DNA of 64,000 bases from Jejubacter calystegiae (lineage in GTDB: Bacteria > Pseudomonadota > Gammaproteobacteria > Enterobacterales > Enterobacteriaceae): positions 1,426,001-1,490,000 of the forward strand of contig NZ_CP040428.1 of assembly GCF_005671395.1 (NCBI RefSeq), given 5' to 3'. The notes beneath the pieces were generated by a model. It worked only from the letters and a program-made list of their open reading frames with translations, was not told the origin of the DNA and made no database searches. Both the position numbers and the translations under genes were made by a program. Positions 50,429 through 59,971 of this stretch are shown here, one piece after another (the first letter of the stretch is position 1; every line of letters starts with the position of its first letter).

Positions 50429-50456
50429 GTCACAGAGCGTACGGGTGTCGTATAAT
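50429..50456 (+). promoter_or_regulatory. putative tatABC promoter
   Basis: A perfect -10 box TATAAT at 50451 has a fair -35, GTCACA, 16 bases upstream. It lies 37 bases before the tatA start, between ubiB and tatA. Confidence 0.5.
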
Positions 50457-50492
50457 TCGGCGCGTTACGCGTAATAGTCACTGGGGAACATT

Positions 50493-50756
50493 ATGGGTGG
50501 TATCAGTATCTGGCAATTAGTCATTATTGCCGTCATCGTCGTGCTGCTGTTTGGTACCAAAAAGCTGAGCTCTCTGGGCTCCGATCTCGGTGCGTCCATC
50601 AAAGGCTTTAAAAAGGCCATGAGCGACGACGACGATAAAGCGAAAAACGCGCAGCAGGATCAGCAGGATGCTGACTTCACCGCGAAATCGATCTCTGACA
50701 AAGCTGAAGAGACCAGCAAGGACACCGAGAAAAGCCAGCACAAAGATCAGGTATAA
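50493..50756 (+). CDS. tatA: Tat translocase subunit TatA
   Basis: Forms the size-variable pore or membrane-thinning patch for export of folded proteins with twin-arginine signals. It is 87 residues (89 in E. coli): a short periplasmic N-terminus, membrane helix [20 protein letters not shown], the amphipathic helix [19 protein letters not shown] with the FGTKKL hinge, and an acidic/polar tail. First of tatABC; tatB follows after three bases. Confidence 0.97.
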   Translation: MGGISIWQLVIIAVIVVLLFGTKKLSSLGSDLGASIKGFKKAMSDDDDKAKNAQQDQQDADFTAKSISDKAEETSKDTEKSQHKDQV

Positions 50757-50759
50757 GCC

Positions 50760-51290
50760 GTGTTCGATATTGGTTTTAGCGAGCTTCTGCTGGTTTTTAT
50801 CATCGGTCTGGTGGTGCTGGGGCCGCAGCGTTTGCCGGTAGCGGTGAAAACCGTTGTCGGCTGGATTCGTGCGCTGCGCTCCCTGGCGACCACCGTTCAG
50901 AATGAGCTGACTCAGGAGTTTAAGTTACAGGAGCTTCAGGACAGCCTGAAAAAGGTTGAGAAGGCGAGCATGGACAACCTGACGCCGGAGCTTAAGGAGT
51001 CGATGGACGAGCTACGCCAGGCCGCCGAGGCCATGAAGCGCTCTTATACCGCCAACGATCCGGAAAAGGCGAGCGACGAGGCCCACACCATTCACAATCC
51101 GGTGACTGAAGGGGCTCAGCCAGGCACTACGCCCGGTGAAGCCGCGAGCCAGGCCGATGCGCCGAGCCAGAAACCGCACACTGCGGAGCCTGCGCCGGAG
51201 GCGGGGAACGCTGAAACGGCGACTGCTTCCGGGCCCGAAACGGCTCCGGAGCGTCGCGACTCCTCTCAATCCACCAATGACAAATCCTGA
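50760..51290 (+). CDS. tatB: Tat translocase subunit TatB
   Basis: Forms with TatC the receptor for twin-arginine signal peptides. It has 176 residues with a GTG start, as in E. coli. The membrane helix is [20 protein letters not shown], then the GPQRLP hinge with the conserved acidic residue in the helix, a long amphipathic helix, and a disordered Pro/Ala/Glu-rich tail. Two bases separate it from tatC. Confidence 0.96.
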   Translation: MFDIGFSELLLVFIIGLVVLGPQRLPVAVKTVVGWIRALRSLATTVQNELTQEFKLQELQDSLKKVEKASMDNLTPELKESMDELRQAAEAMKRSYTANDPEKASDEAHTIHNPVTEGAQPGTTPGEAASQADAPSQKPHTAEPAPEAGNAETATASGPETAPERRDSSQSTNDKS

Positions 51291-51292
51291 AC

Positions 51293-52093
51293 ATGGCCGT
51301 TGAAGATACCCAACCGTTAATCACTCATCTGATTGAGCTGCGTAAGCGGATAATGAACTGCCTGCTCGCCATTCTGGCGATCTTTCTGGCGCTGGTCTAT
51401 TTCGCGAATGACATCTACCAGCTGGTTTCCGATCCGCTGATTAAGCAGCTGCCGCAGGGCGCCAGCATGATCGCGACTGACGTGGCATCACCGTTTTTCA
51501 CCCCGATCAAGCTGACGATTATGGTGTCGGTGATTCTGTCGGCACCGGTTATTCTCTATCAGGTCTGGGCCTTTGTGGCTCCGGCACTTTATAAGCACGA
51601 ACGTCGCCTGGTGGTACCGCTGCTGGTTTCCAGCTCACTGCTGTTTTATCTCGGCATGGCGTTCGCTTACTTCGTTGTCTTCCCGCTGGCATTTGGTTTT
51701 CTGACCAAAACCGCACCGGCCGGAGTGGTGATTTCGACCGATATCACCAGCTATCTGGACTTCGTCATGGCGCTGTTTATGGCCTTTGGCGTCTCCTTTG
51801 AGGTTCCGGTGGCCATTGTGCTGCTGTGCTGGATGGGGGTGACCACACCGGAAGATCTGAAGAAGAAACGTCCCTATGTACTGGTAGGGGCTTTTGTGGT
51901 GGGTATGATACTCACACCGCCGGATGTTTTTTCTCAGACGCTGCTGGCGATACCGATGTACATCCTGTTTGAGATCGGGGTCTTTTTCTCTCGTTTCTAT
52001 GTCGGTAAACGACGCCCCTCTGCGGATGACAAAGAGGATGACGACGAAGCCGAATCGACGTCCGACGACGGAACAGACACGCCGAAGCAGTAA
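51293..52093 (+). CDS. tatC: Tat translocase subunit TatC
   Basis: Six-helix inner-membrane core of the Tat receptor, which recognises the twin-arginine motif. The protein has 266 residues (258 in E. coli). The cytoplasmic N-terminus [19 protein letters not shown] and the loop [10 protein letters not shown] hold conserved signal-peptide contacts, and PCDVFSQ-like region appears as [17 protein letters not shown]. The C-terminal tail is longer and very acidic ([11 protein letters not shown]). A strong terminator follows, so tatD is separable. Confidence 0.96.
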   Translation: MAVEDTQPLITHLIELRKRIMNCLLAILAIFLALVYFANDIYQLVSDPLIKQLPQGASMIATDVASPFFTPIKLTIMVSVILSAPVILYQVWAFVAPALYKHERRLVVPLLVSSSLLFYLGMAFAYFVVFPLAFGFLTKTAPAGVVISTDITSYLDFVMALFMAFGVSFEVPVAIVLLCWMGVTTPEDLKKKRPYVLVGAFVVGMILTPPDVFSQTLLAIPMYILFEIGVFFSRFYVGKRRPSADDKEDDDEAESTSDDGTDTPKQ

Positions 52094-52109
52094 TCGGTCA
52101 CAGCAAACG

Positions 52110-52136
52110 AACCGCCCATCACGGGCGGTTTTTTTA
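52110..52136 (+). terminator. tatABC terminator
   Basis: AACCGCCC / GGGCGGTT stem with loop ATCAC followed by a run of T, 17 bases after tatC and 13 before tatD. Confidence 0.9.
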
Positions 52137-52148
52137 CGGAGAAAACCC

Positions 52149-52931
52149 ATGTTTGATATCGGTGTTAACCTGACCAGCAGCCGGTTTGCCAGCGATCTCG
52201 ATGCCGTGATCGCACGGGCCAGCGAAGCTGGCGTGCGCGGCATGTTGCTCACCGGCACCAGCGTGGACGAAAGCGAAGCGGCCTGGCAACTGACGCAGGA
52301 ACATCATCGTTGCTGGTCAACGGCGGGCGTGCACCCCCATGATGCCAGCGGTTGGAATGAAGAGAGCGCGACGCGGCTGCGTGCCCTGGCTGCCCGGAAT
52401 GAAGTGGTTGCCATTGGCGAATGCGGGCTGGATTTTAATCGCAATTTTTCCACGCCCCGACAGCAGGAACAGGCTTTTACCGCCCAGCTACAGCTGGCAG
52501 CGGAGCTGGAAATGCCGGTCTTTATGCACTGTCGGGATGCCCATGAGCGTTTCCTGGCATTGCTCGACCCCTGGTTGGATAAGCTGCCGGGGGCCGTGTT
52601 GCACTGCTTTACCGGTACACGTGAAGAAGCGATGGAATGCCTGGAGCGCGGTCTCTATCTGGGGATTACCGGTTGGGTTTGCGACGAACGGCGCGGTCTG
52701 GCATTGCGGGAGCTGCTGCCGGTGATTCCGGCGCAGCGTCTGTTACTGGAAACAGACGCCCCCTGGCTACTGCCCCGGGATCTGAAGCCAGTACCGGCTT
52801 CACGCCGTAATGAACCTGCTTTTCTGGCGCACATCCTCGAACGGGTCGCTCACTGGCGCGGCGAAGATCGCGCCTGGCTTGAGCAGGCTACTGATGAGAA
52901 TGTGCGTAATCTGTTTGGCGTGGCGTTCTGA
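52149..52931 (+). CDS. tatD: 3'-5' exonuclease/DNase TatD
   Basis: TatD-family metal-dependent nuclease active on single-stranded DNA and RNA, linked to peroxide-damage repair; not needed for Tat export. It has 260 residues, as in E. coli. The family signatures are [29 protein letters not shown] and [12 protein letters not shown]. As in E. coli TatD, the N-terminal strand is MFDIGVNLT and lacks the HxH of related proteins. The ATG at 52149 is chosen; the track upstream to 51924 is tatC in another frame. Confidence 0.96.
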   Translation: MFDIGVNLTSSRFASDLDAVIARASEAGVRGMLLTGTSVDESEAAWQLTQEHHRCWSTAGVHPHDASGWNEESATRLRALAARNEVVAIGECGLDFNRNFSTPRQQEQAFTAQLQLAAELEMPVFMHCRDAHERFLALLDPWLDKLPGAVLHCFTGTREEAMECLERGLYLGITGWVCDERRGLALRELLPVIPAQRLLLETDAPWLLPRDLKPVPASRRNEPAFLAHILERVAHWRGEDRAWLEQATDENVRNLFGVAF

Positions 52932-52936
52932 GGGGG

Positions 52937-53425
52937 CTAAACCTTTCGGAAATCGGTGTTTTTAACGCTTTGCAGGACCTGCTTGTTAAGCAGATTGAGC
53001 AGCAGAATGGAGCGGGTTTCGCCTTCCGGCTCGGTAAAGATGGCTTCCAGGCCTTCGAAGGCGCCTTCGGTAATCACGACGGCATCGCCGGGCCATGGGG
53101 TATCCGGATCGGTAATGTTTTCGGCCTGATAGTTCAGCAACTGGTGGATGACCTTTTCCGGCACGCTGGCGGGTTGCGCACCAAAACGCACGAAATGGCT
53201 CACGCCGCGGGTAGAGTTGACCGTTGTGGTATGGATATCCTCAGGGTCAAACTCCACGAACAAATAGTTCGGGAACAGAGGTTCATTGACCGCGGTTCGT
53301 TTACCACGCACCATTTTTTCCAGCGTGATCATCGGAGTCAGGCAGTTAACGGCTTGTCGCTCCAGGTGCTCCTTAGCACGCGGTAGCTGCCCCCGTTTGC
53401 AGTACAGTAAATACCAGGATCGCAT
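52937..53425 (-). CDS. rfaH: transcription antitermination factor RfaH
   Basis: NusG paralogue recruited to ops-containing operons (LPS core, capsule, toxins), where it increases processivity; its C-terminal domain refolds from alpha hairpin to beta barrel and recruits S10. It has 162 residues, as in E. coli. The N-terminal NGN domain is [20 protein letters not shown], with [14 protein letters not shown]; the KOW-like C-terminal domain carries [14 protein letters not shown]. Convergent with tatD, five bases apart. It diverges from ubiD across 184 bases. Confidence 0.97.
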   Translation of the reverse strand: MRSWYLLYCKRGQLPRAKEHLERQAVNCLTPMITLEKMVRGKRTAVNEPLFPNYLFVEFDPEDIHTTTVNSTRGVSHFVRFGAQPASVPEKVIHQLLNYQAENITDPDTPWPGDAVVITEGAFEGLEAIFTEPEGETRSILLLNLLNKQVLQSVKNTDFRKV

Positions 53426-53609
53426 AATGACTCTTTTTAGATGAACAGGCGCAAAAGCATAACAAAACAGCCCTTGCAGTGATAGTTAAGCCCATTCTTA
53501 GGTCGGGGACAATACCGGGACCAGAATTTCACCAGGGATTAACAAAATTACAGCATCACAGCGACGAACGCCGTATAATGCAGCACTTAACCGGACACAA
53601 TAAATCACG

Positions 53610-55079
53610 ATGAAATACCACGATCTCCGCGAATTTCTTGCGCTGCTGGAACAGCAGGGCGAACTTAAACGTATAACGTTACCTGTCGATCCGCACCTGG
53701 AAATGACGGAAATTGCCGATCGTACTCTCAGGGCTGGTGGCCCGGCGCTTCTGTTTGAGAACCCGAAGGGCTATACCATGCCGGTTCTCTGCAATCTGTT
53801 CGGCACGCCGAAGCGCGTCGCGATGGGCATGGGGCAGGACGATGTCTCCAGCTTGCGCGAGGTGGGTAAACTGCTGGCCTTTCTGAAAGAGCCAGAGCCG
53901 CCGAAGGGCTTTCGCGATCTGTTCGATAAACTGCCGCAGTTTAAGCAAGTGCTGAACATGCCGACCAAACGGCTGCGTGGCGCCCCTTGCCAGCAGCAGA
54001 TTCTGGAAGGCGATAAGGTCGACCTGACCGAAATTCCCATTATGCAGTGCTGGCCGGAAGATGCCGCGCCGCTAATCACCTGGGGTCTGGTCGTCACCCG
54101 TGGTCCCCATAAAACGCGCCAGAACCTGGGTATTTATCGTCAGCAGCGACTGGGTAAGAACAAGCTGATTATGCGCTGGCTTTCCCACCGCGGCGGCGCG
54201 CTCGACTTCCAGGAGTGGTGCGCGGCGCATCCGGGAGAGCGTTTCCCGGTTTCTGTGGCGCTGGGCGCCGATCCCGCCACCATTCTGGGGGCTGTAACCC
54301 CGGTGCCGGACACCCTTTCCGAATATGCTTTTGCGGGGCTGCTGCGCGGCACCAAGAGCGAAGTGGTGAAGTGCGTCTCTAACGACCTTGAAGTGCCCGC
54401 CAGCGCCGAGATTGTGCTGGAAGGCTATATCGAGCCGGGCGAGATGGCGCCGGAAGGCCCGTACGGCGACCACACCGGTTACTACAATGAAGTGGATAGC
54501 TTCCCGGTTTTCACCGTGACGCATATCACCCGCCGCGACGATGCCATCTATCACTCCACTTATACCGGACGTCCGCCGGATGAACCGGCAGTGCTGGGCG
54601 TGGCGCTGAATGAAGTTTTTGTCCCCATTCTGCAAAAACAGTTCCCGGAGATTGTGGACTTTTACCTGCCGCCGGAAGGATGCTCGTACCGTCTGGCGGT
54701 GGTCACCATGAAGAAGCAGTATGCCGGTCACGCGAAACGGGTGATGATGGGCGTCTGGTCGTTCCTGCGTCAGTTCATGTACACCAAATTTGTTATTGTG
54801 TGCGACGACGACGTGAACGCCCGTGACTGGAACGACGTTATCTGGGCGATAACCACGCGAATGGATCCGGCGCGTGATACGGTGTTGGTGGAAAATACGC
54901 CCATCGACTATCTGGATTTTGCCTCGCCGGTATCCGGTCTGGGCTCCAAAATGGGCATGGACGCTACCAATAAATGGCCGGGCGAGACGGAACGTGAATG
55001 GGGCCGTCCGATAGAAAAAGATCCTGACGTCACCGCCAGAATCGACGCCATCTGGGACGAACTGGCCATTTTCAAGTAA
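53610..55079 (+). CDS. ubiD: 3-octaprenyl-4-hydroxybenzoate decarboxylase UbiD
   Basis: Prenylated-FMN-dependent decarboxylase of ubiquinone synthesis; UbiX supplies the cofactor. It has 489 residues (497 in E. coli). The prFMN site residues lie in QNLGIYRQQ, the Arg of [15 protein letters not shown] and the Glu-rich [22 protein letters not shown]. The start is [19 protein letters not shown]. The C-terminus ends IWDELAIFK, a few residues shorter than in E. coli. Confidence 0.97.
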   Translation: MKYHDLREFLALLEQQGELKRITLPVDPHLEMTEIADRTLRAGGPALLFENPKGYTMPVLCNLFGTPKRVAMGMGQDDVSSLREVGKLLAFLKEPEPPKGFRDLFDKLPQFKQVLNMPTKRLRGAPCQQQILEGDKVDLTEIPIMQCWPEDAAPLITWGLVVTRGPHKTRQNLGIYRQQRLGKNKLIMRWLSHRGGALDFQEWCAAHPGERFPVSVALGADPATILGAVTPVPDTLSEYAFAGLLRGTKSEVVKCVSNDLEVPASAEIVLEGYIEPGEMAPEGPYGDHTGYYNEVDSFPVFTVTHITRRDDAIYHSTYTGRPPDEPAVLGVALNEVFVPILQKQFPEIVDFYLPPEGCSYRLAVVTMKKQYAGHAKRVMMGVWSFLRQFMYTKFVIVCDDDVNARDWNDVIWAITTRMDPARDTVLVENTPIDYLDFASPVSGLGSKMGMDATNKWPGETEREWGRPIEKDPDVTARIDAIWDELAIFK

Positions 55080-55141
55080 AGGTGGGGGCAGTAAGCGCCC
55101 ACCGTACAGGTTTTGCATTAATGACCCGACAGAGGGAGCGC

Positions 55142-55843
55142 ATGACAATTTTAAGCTGTAAAGTGACCTCCGTAGACGCCATTACGGATACCGTGTACCG
55201 GGTACGACTGTTGCCTGAAGGCGATTTCTCCTTTCGGGCCGGTCAGTATCTGATGGTGGTCATGGACGAGCGGGACAAGCGCCCTTTTTCCATGGCGTCT
55301 ACCCCGGATGAACAGGATTTCATCGAACTGCATATTGGCGCCTCGGAGCTCAATCTCTACGCCATGGCGGTGATGGAGCGCATTCTGGAGAAAAAAGAGG
55401 TGGTGGTGGATATCCCCCACGGCGAAGCCTGGCTGCGTGACGATGAAAGCCGTCCGCTGATTCTGATTGCCGGTGGTACCGGATTTTCTTATGTGCGCTC
55501 TATTCTGCTGACTGCGCTGGCCCGCAACCCGAAGCGCGATATCACTATCTACTGGGGCGGTCGTGAGTCAAAGCATCTCTACGATCTGCCTGAGCTGCGT
55601 GACCTGGAAGCCAGACATCCCAATCTGCGGGTGGAAGCGATAGTGGAACAGCCAGAGGATGGATGGAACGGCCGTAACGGCACGGTGCTAACGGCGGTGC
55701 TGCAGGATTACGGCTCATTAACGGATTACGATATCTATATCGCGGGCCGCTTCGAAATGGCGAAAATTGCCCGGGATCTGTTCTGTAACGAGCGAGCGGC
55801 CCGGGAAGACAGGCTGTTTGGCGACGCCTTCGCGTTTATTTGA
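55142..55843 (+). CDS. fre: NAD(P)H-flavin reductase Fre
   Basis: Reduces free FMN, FAD or riboflavin with NAD(P)H and supplies reduced flavin for reactivation of ribonucleotide reductase and ferric reduction. It is 233 residues, as in E. coli. Flavin-site RPFSMAS (residues about 46-52) and the NAD(P)H loop [10 protein letters not shown] are clear; the C-terminus is [13 protein letters not shown]. The ATG at 55142 gives the family N-terminus [15 protein letters not shown]. In E. coli fadA is next; here an accessory operon is inserted, its last stop two bases away. Confidence 0.97.
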   Translation: MTILSCKVTSVDAITDTVYRVRLLPEGDFSFRAGQYLMVVMDERDKRPFSMASTPDEQDFIELHIGASELNLYAMAVMERILEKKEVVVDIPHGEAWLRDDESRPLILIAGGTGFSYVRSILLTALARNPKRDITIYWGGRESKHLYDLPELRDLEARHPNLRVEAIVEQPEDGWNGRNGTVLTAVLQDYGSLTDYDIYIAGRFEMAKIARDLFCNERAAREDRLFGDAFAFI

Positions 55844-55845
55844 TC

Positions 55846-56496
55846 CTATACGGCCTGTTGCAGCTCGGCCCATGCCGAAGCCAGCAGGCTGTCTCTCTCC
55901 TGTTGTGTTTGCTTACCGGTGTCGATAAGCCAGAGCCAGTCATACCAACTGGGATAGCAGGCCAGTCCGTTAACCCGCTGGCAAAAGCGGTGGGCGGCAA
56001 TTTCCGAGGTGGCGGCGACGGTAGAGTAGCTGCGCCAGGGGCCGAGAGCAAAATGACAGACCTTTTCCAGCGTAGCGCCCACCGGCTGGTTCTGGTGGTG
56101 TTCCAGAAAATGAAAGAACTCGTGAGCCAGATGAATATCGATAATCTGCTCCAGGGTGACCGGCTGCCCCGCACGCTCGCAACTGGTGCGCAGGCTTTCC
56201 AGTGAAGGCTGATATAGCGTGACTCTTCGTATCGATTTGGCTTCGCTGTATTCAAACTGGGCGCGGAAGCGGACGCTAAAGAATAGTCCTTCCCCCTGTT
56301 CGAGTTTGATCTCGATACCGTTTTCCGCATACAGGCTGCGAATATCCCGGGTCTGGAGCGTGCTTGCCGCGCGCTCCCCGGCCGCCAGCGCGCTGTCCAG
56401 ATAGTAGCGGCGTCTGGCGGGGGGAATTTTGTTAAATACCGCATCGCCGCGTAGATCCAGCCAGGCCAGCGACTGATTGATCTGTTCCTGCTCCAT
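55846..56496 (-). CDS. small HEFFH (zincin-like) protein of unknown function
   Basis: A 216-residue protein that I do not recognise. It has no signal peptide or membrane segment. The segment AHEFFHFLEHH contains HEFFH at residues 125-129, a gluzincin-type HExxH site, and TSEIAAHRFCQRV places a Glu at 165, the right distance for a third zinc ligand; the layout resembles ImmA/IrrE peptidases. Last gene of the minus-strand operon, nine bases after the hydantoinase-like gene, with ribosome site AAGGGG. Peptidase activity is inferred; the HExxH match could be accidental. Confidence 0.6.
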   Translation of the reverse strand: MEQEQINQSLAWLDLRGDAVFNKIPPARRRYYLDSALAAGERAASTLQTRDIRSLYAENGIEIKLEQGEGLFFSVRFRAQFEYSEAKSIRRVTLYQPSLESLRTSCERAGQPVTLEQIIDIHLAHEFFHFLEHHQNQPVGATLEKVCHFALGPWRSYSTVAATSEIAAHRFCQRVNGLACYPSWYDWLWLIDTGKQTQQERDSLLASAWAELQQAV

Positions 56497-56505
56497 GATG
56501 GCCCC

Positions 56506-58656
56506 TTACTGCCAGGTGACGGCGATAATAGGCTGTTGTTGTTCTTCCACATCCAGCTCCATTTCAATAATCGACAGCATCTGCTCTTTGGTCTGGGTGC
56601 CGCTTAAGTCGAGCATTTTTTCCTTCCAGAACAGAAAGGTTTTGGGAATGGCGGCATTGGCTTCCGAGTAGCGTGTATTGTCGTCGATGAAATCGGCGAA
56701 GCGTGATGACAGCTCGTCCCGCTGGCACATTAACCAGTTGGCGTTCTCCTGTTTCAACCGTACCACGCCTTCCCGGTCCAGCATGCTCAGGCTGGTGATT
56801 CTCTTTTTCAGCAGACCGAAGAGATAGCGCTGTTCGCGCATGCCGGAAAACAGATGCCAGCGGCCGGTCTGGCAGGCGGATGAGATAGCCTGAGGGGAAA
56901 GATTGACCGATTCGGCGGCGATTTGCTGGAGCCGGGGAAGGGGCAGCGCTTCGCTCAGGCTCTCTTTTTGCCGTAGCTCGGTGGCGCCGGTCGCGATAGC
57001 GCGCAGAATATTCTTTTGCTTATCGATTTCGATGTTGATATCCACGGTGGCTTCATTTGCGCCTGAACGGGTGATGCGCTCCAGCACTTCGGCGCGAATT
57101 TTTTTGATTTCGGCTTCGCCCGGGTTAACCACGCTTTTTTCAATCATCTCCCGTACCATAGCCATACCGACGCCGATGGTGGAGATATAGGGCGCGTTAC
57201 GGGCATTTTTATGTTTCATGGCGGCCTTTTCCGCCATGGCCGGGACCAGTACGCATCCGCTCCCGCCGCCGCCTACCAGGGTAATAAAGTGGCGGTCGAG
57301 CCGATACTCGGTAATCATTTCGTTCACCACCCCCATGACCTTATCGATAGCGATATCCAGCGCCTGACGTGCCGCCTGTTCTGCGCTTATGCCCAGGTGT
57401 TCGCCCAGTAGCTCCCAGGCGAAACGCGCGCTGGCGTTATTACCTGCGGCGTAGTCGTCGGCGGGGATATAGCCCAGCAGATTAGCGGCGCCCGCCAGCG
57501 TCAGGGCGTAGAGCTTGCCCTGGGCCGTGCGGATCGCGGCATAGTTTTGCGGGTCGCCGGGGCGCGGGCTGATAAAGGTCAGCGTCGGGTTGTCATTGAG
57601 CGCAGAGGCTTCAGCAAAACACTCATATTCGCAGCCAGCGATATGGGCGCTGCGGGGGCCGGTCATAACGATGTTGCCTTTATCGACCACAATCATACTG
57701 CCGCCCGCGACGGCCAGGGTACGGACATCCAGCGAACGCAGATAAGTGCGGTGACCGCCGACCTGGGCATTCTGGATCATCACCTTGCCGTTTTTAATCA
57801 CCGAAATATCGACGCTGGTACCACCGACTTCAAAAAAGATGCCGTCGGAGACCTTCTCATACATCAGAGCGCCTGCCACACCGGCCGCCAGTCCCGATAG
57901 CATGGTCAGAATGGGGCGCTTACGCACCTCGTCGATGCTCATCACGCCGCCGTCGCAGCGCATAATCATCAACTGTGAAGAGATACCGGCCTCTTTGATC
58001 GCCTGCTCGGTCATGTTGGCGGTTTCCAGCATGCGCGGAATCAGGCTGGCATTGACGACGGCGGTACGGGTCCGGGTTTTCAGACCGTATAGCTGGGTGA
58101 TCTCATGGCCGCCGGTGGCGCAGATCCCCATTTCTGCGGCGATAGCGATCACCCGTAATTCGTTGGTGGGATCATCGACGCTATAGGCTTCTGAGGCGAC
58201 GATCACCTCCGCGCCCTGATCGCAAAGTGCATTAATCGCCGAGCGAATCGTCCCGTCATCGAGCTGGCGACTGTCCAGAAAGGTATTGTACGTGTGCAGA
58301 AACTTGCCGTCGGCCAGCGGGATATCCTGAATATGCGCCTCTTTGCGGGCGCTTTTTCCCTCCAGCCCGCTGCCCATGGCAATGATCCCGACCTTTGCGA
58401 CATCGCCTTCCAGCAGCGCGTTAGTGGCCTGAGTGGTGCCGTGGGCAATAAAGCTGACCTCCTGTGGCGAAATGCTATTTTCTTCCAGCACCTGATGAAT
58501 AATGGTAATGATGCCGTGCGCCACCCCGTTGGGGTGATGGTGGGTAGTCGGGATCTTTTTCCGGGCGATGAGATCAAAGGTGGCATTATCGATCACCGCC
58601 GCATCGGTAAAGGTGCCGCCGACATCAATGCCGAGACGGTATTTTTTTGTTGTCAT
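56506..58656 (-). CDS. hydantoinase/oxoprolinase family protein (HyuA-like)
   Basis: ATP-dependent enzyme family that opens or carboxylates cyclic amides and ketones (N-methylhydantoinase A, 5-oxoprolinase, acetone/acetophenone carboxylases). It is 716 residues. The N-terminal ATPase fold starts LGIDVGGTFTDAAVID (residues 8-23) with HGTTQATNALLEG (72-84). Further family motifs are CDGGVMSIDEVRKRPILTM, SGLAAGVAGA, EVGGTSVDIS and VGGGGSGCVL. The region past about residue 570 is helical and not recognised. The usual HyuB partner is not encoded nearby. It starts nine bases after the permease gene, with ribosome site AAGGAG. Confidence 0.8.
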   Translation of the reverse strand: MTTKKYRLGIDVGGTFTDAAVIDNATFDLIARKKIPTTHHHPNGVAHGIITIIHQVLEENSISPQEVSFIAHGTTQATNALLEGDVAKVGIIAMGSGLEGKSARKEAHIQDIPLADGKFLHTYNTFLDSRQLDDGTIRSAINALCDQGAEVIVASEAYSVDDPTNELRVIAIAAEMGICATGGHEITQLYGLKTRTRTAVVNASLIPRMLETANMTEQAIKEAGISSQLMIMRCDGGVMSIDEVRKRPILTMLSGLAAGVAGALMYEKVSDGIFFEVGGTSVDISVIKNGKVMIQNAQVGGHRTYLRSLDVRTLAVAGGSMIVVDKGNIVMTGPRSAHIAGCEYECFAEASALNDNPTLTFISPRPGDPQNYAAIRTAQGKLYALTLAGAANLLGYIPADDYAAGNNASARFAWELLGEHLGISAEQAARQALDIAIDKVMGVVNEMITEYRLDRHFITLVGGGGSGCVLVPAMAEKAAMKHKNARNAPYISTIGVGMAMVREMIEKSVVNPGEAEIKKIRAEVLERITRSGANEATVDINIEIDKQKNILRAIATGATELRQKESLSEALPLPRLQQIAAESVNLSPQAISSACQTGRWHLFSGMREQRYLFGLLKKRITSLSMLDREGVVRLKQENANWLMCQRDELSSRFADFIDDNTRYSEANAAIPKTFLFWKEKMLDLSGTQTKEQMLSIIEMELDVEEQQQPIIAVTWQ

Positions 58657-58665
58657 ATCAGCTCC

Positions 58666-59961
58666 TTAGAAGGCAATGTAGCCCGCCATCATCATGGAAA
58701 TCAGTACCGCGACCATCGCCCACGGCAGGGTCGCACGCAGGATGTCGTTCACATCCACTTTGGCGAAATCGGATGACCAGACGTTATGGGTATTGGTGGG
58801 GTCGGAGAGCCCCTGGACCAGATAAGCCGAACGCAGGGCCAGCATGGTCGCCAGCGGAGAGAGACCGCCGTGCATCATCAGCACGCCCACGCCGCTGCCG
58901 AGTCCGTAGCTGTTTAGCGGACCGCGATAGAGCGCCAGCGGGCTAAGCAGAGAGAAGAGCAGAATGTAACCCCACAGCGATCCAGGAACGATCGCTTCGA
59001 TCAACGGCTTAAGGACCACGCTGACCTGCGGCGCCGTGACGGCATTTAGCAGAATGCCGATGCCGATCATCAGACCGATAGCGCCCGCGACATTCTGAAT
59101 CCCCTCCACCAGGCTACTCACCAGGATATGGGTGATGCGTTTCGGTCTTGCCAGCAGCAGGCAGATTGCCAGGCTCAGGCAGATGGCGGGCACCACATCC
59201 ATTTTAAAGACAAAGATAATGGTGACCGGCACCAGCGGTGAAATCAGCGCCAGGCCATTGACCTGCTTGCGGCGGTTAAGCGTATCGGCAGTCGGCATCG
59301 ACCAGGCCTTACGCACTACGACATCGCGTTTCACCATCCAGACCACCATGGCGAGGTAGACGATGGTGGCCGGAATGGCGAACAGCGCGGCGTAACGGGC
59401 CATATCGGCAATGGGAATGCCATAGAGATCGTGCATCAGCGCCCAGCCGCTCACGGAGAACAGGCTGCCCAGCGCATGGCAGGCAAGCAGTACGACACAA
59501 CTGGTGAGTGGCGACAGTCCGGCGGTCAGCAGAATGGGGATCACAATACTGCCTACCAGAATCACCATCCCCAGCCCGTCGCTGGATGAGAAGATAATGG
59601 TTCCGATAATAAAGAAAATAATGGCCATGGTGAGCGGTTTATCGCCGGACAGCTCCGCCGCTTTACGGACCAGTGCTTCTGTGACGCCAATTTTCTTGAG
59701 CACTTCGCCAAACCATGCGCCAAAAATCAGCGCGGCAATGGTCGCGCCAAGGCGCATCGAACCCTGAGTCAGCACGTTATTGGCAATAGAGAAGGTGCTT
59801 TTGTCTGCGCTGAACAGGGGAGCCCCGGCGATCAGCGGCATCAGCACCGCCATAATCGGCAACGCCAGAATAGCGGGCATTTTGCGGGTCATCATCAACC
59901 CGGAGAACAGCAGGAAGGTTAACAGAATCGCGCAGATTCTGATGATATGCAGCATATCCAT
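58666..59961 (-). CDS. putative permease (IT-superfamily/CitMHS-GntP-like)
   Basis: A 431-residue integral membrane protein with about 11-12 helices. The sequence resembles ion-transporter-superfamily organic-acid permeases: paired segments FSSSDGLGMVILVGSIVIPI and ALGSLFSVSGWALMHDL suggest re-entrant loops, and SDPTNTHNVWSSDFAKVD is near the C-terminus. The ATG at 59961 follows TAAGGAAG and starts MDMLHIIRICAILL; the frame upstream is in the preceding gene. Its place between oxidoreductase and hydantoinase genes suggests it imports their substrate, perhaps an anionic or cyclic compound. Confidence 0.65.
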   Translation of the reverse strand: MDMLHIIRICAILLTFLLFSGLMMTRKMPAILALPIMAVLMPLIAGAPLFSADKSTFSIANNVLTQGSMRLGATIAALIFGAWFGEVLKKIGVTEALVRKAAELSGDKPLTMAIIFFIIGTIIFSSSDGLGMVILVGSIVIPILLTAGLSPLTSCVVLLACHALGSLFSVSGWALMHDLYGIPIADMARYAALFAIPATIVYLAMVVWMVKRDVVVRKAWSMPTADTLNRRKQVNGLALISPLVPVTIIFVFKMDVVPAICLSLAICLLLARPKRITHILVSSLVEGIQNVAGAIGLMIGIGILLNAVTAPQVSVVLKPLIEAIVPGSLWGYILLFSLLSPLALYRGPLNSYGLGSGVGVLMMHGGLSPLATMLALRSAYLVQGLSDPTNTHNVWSSDFAKVDVNDILRATLPWAMVAVLISMMMAGYIAF

Positions 59962-59971
59962 AAAGGCTTCC

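Noticed and set aside
54072-55148. 358-residue minus-strand ORF opposite ubiD
   Set aside because: Shadow of the highly conserved ubiD gene.
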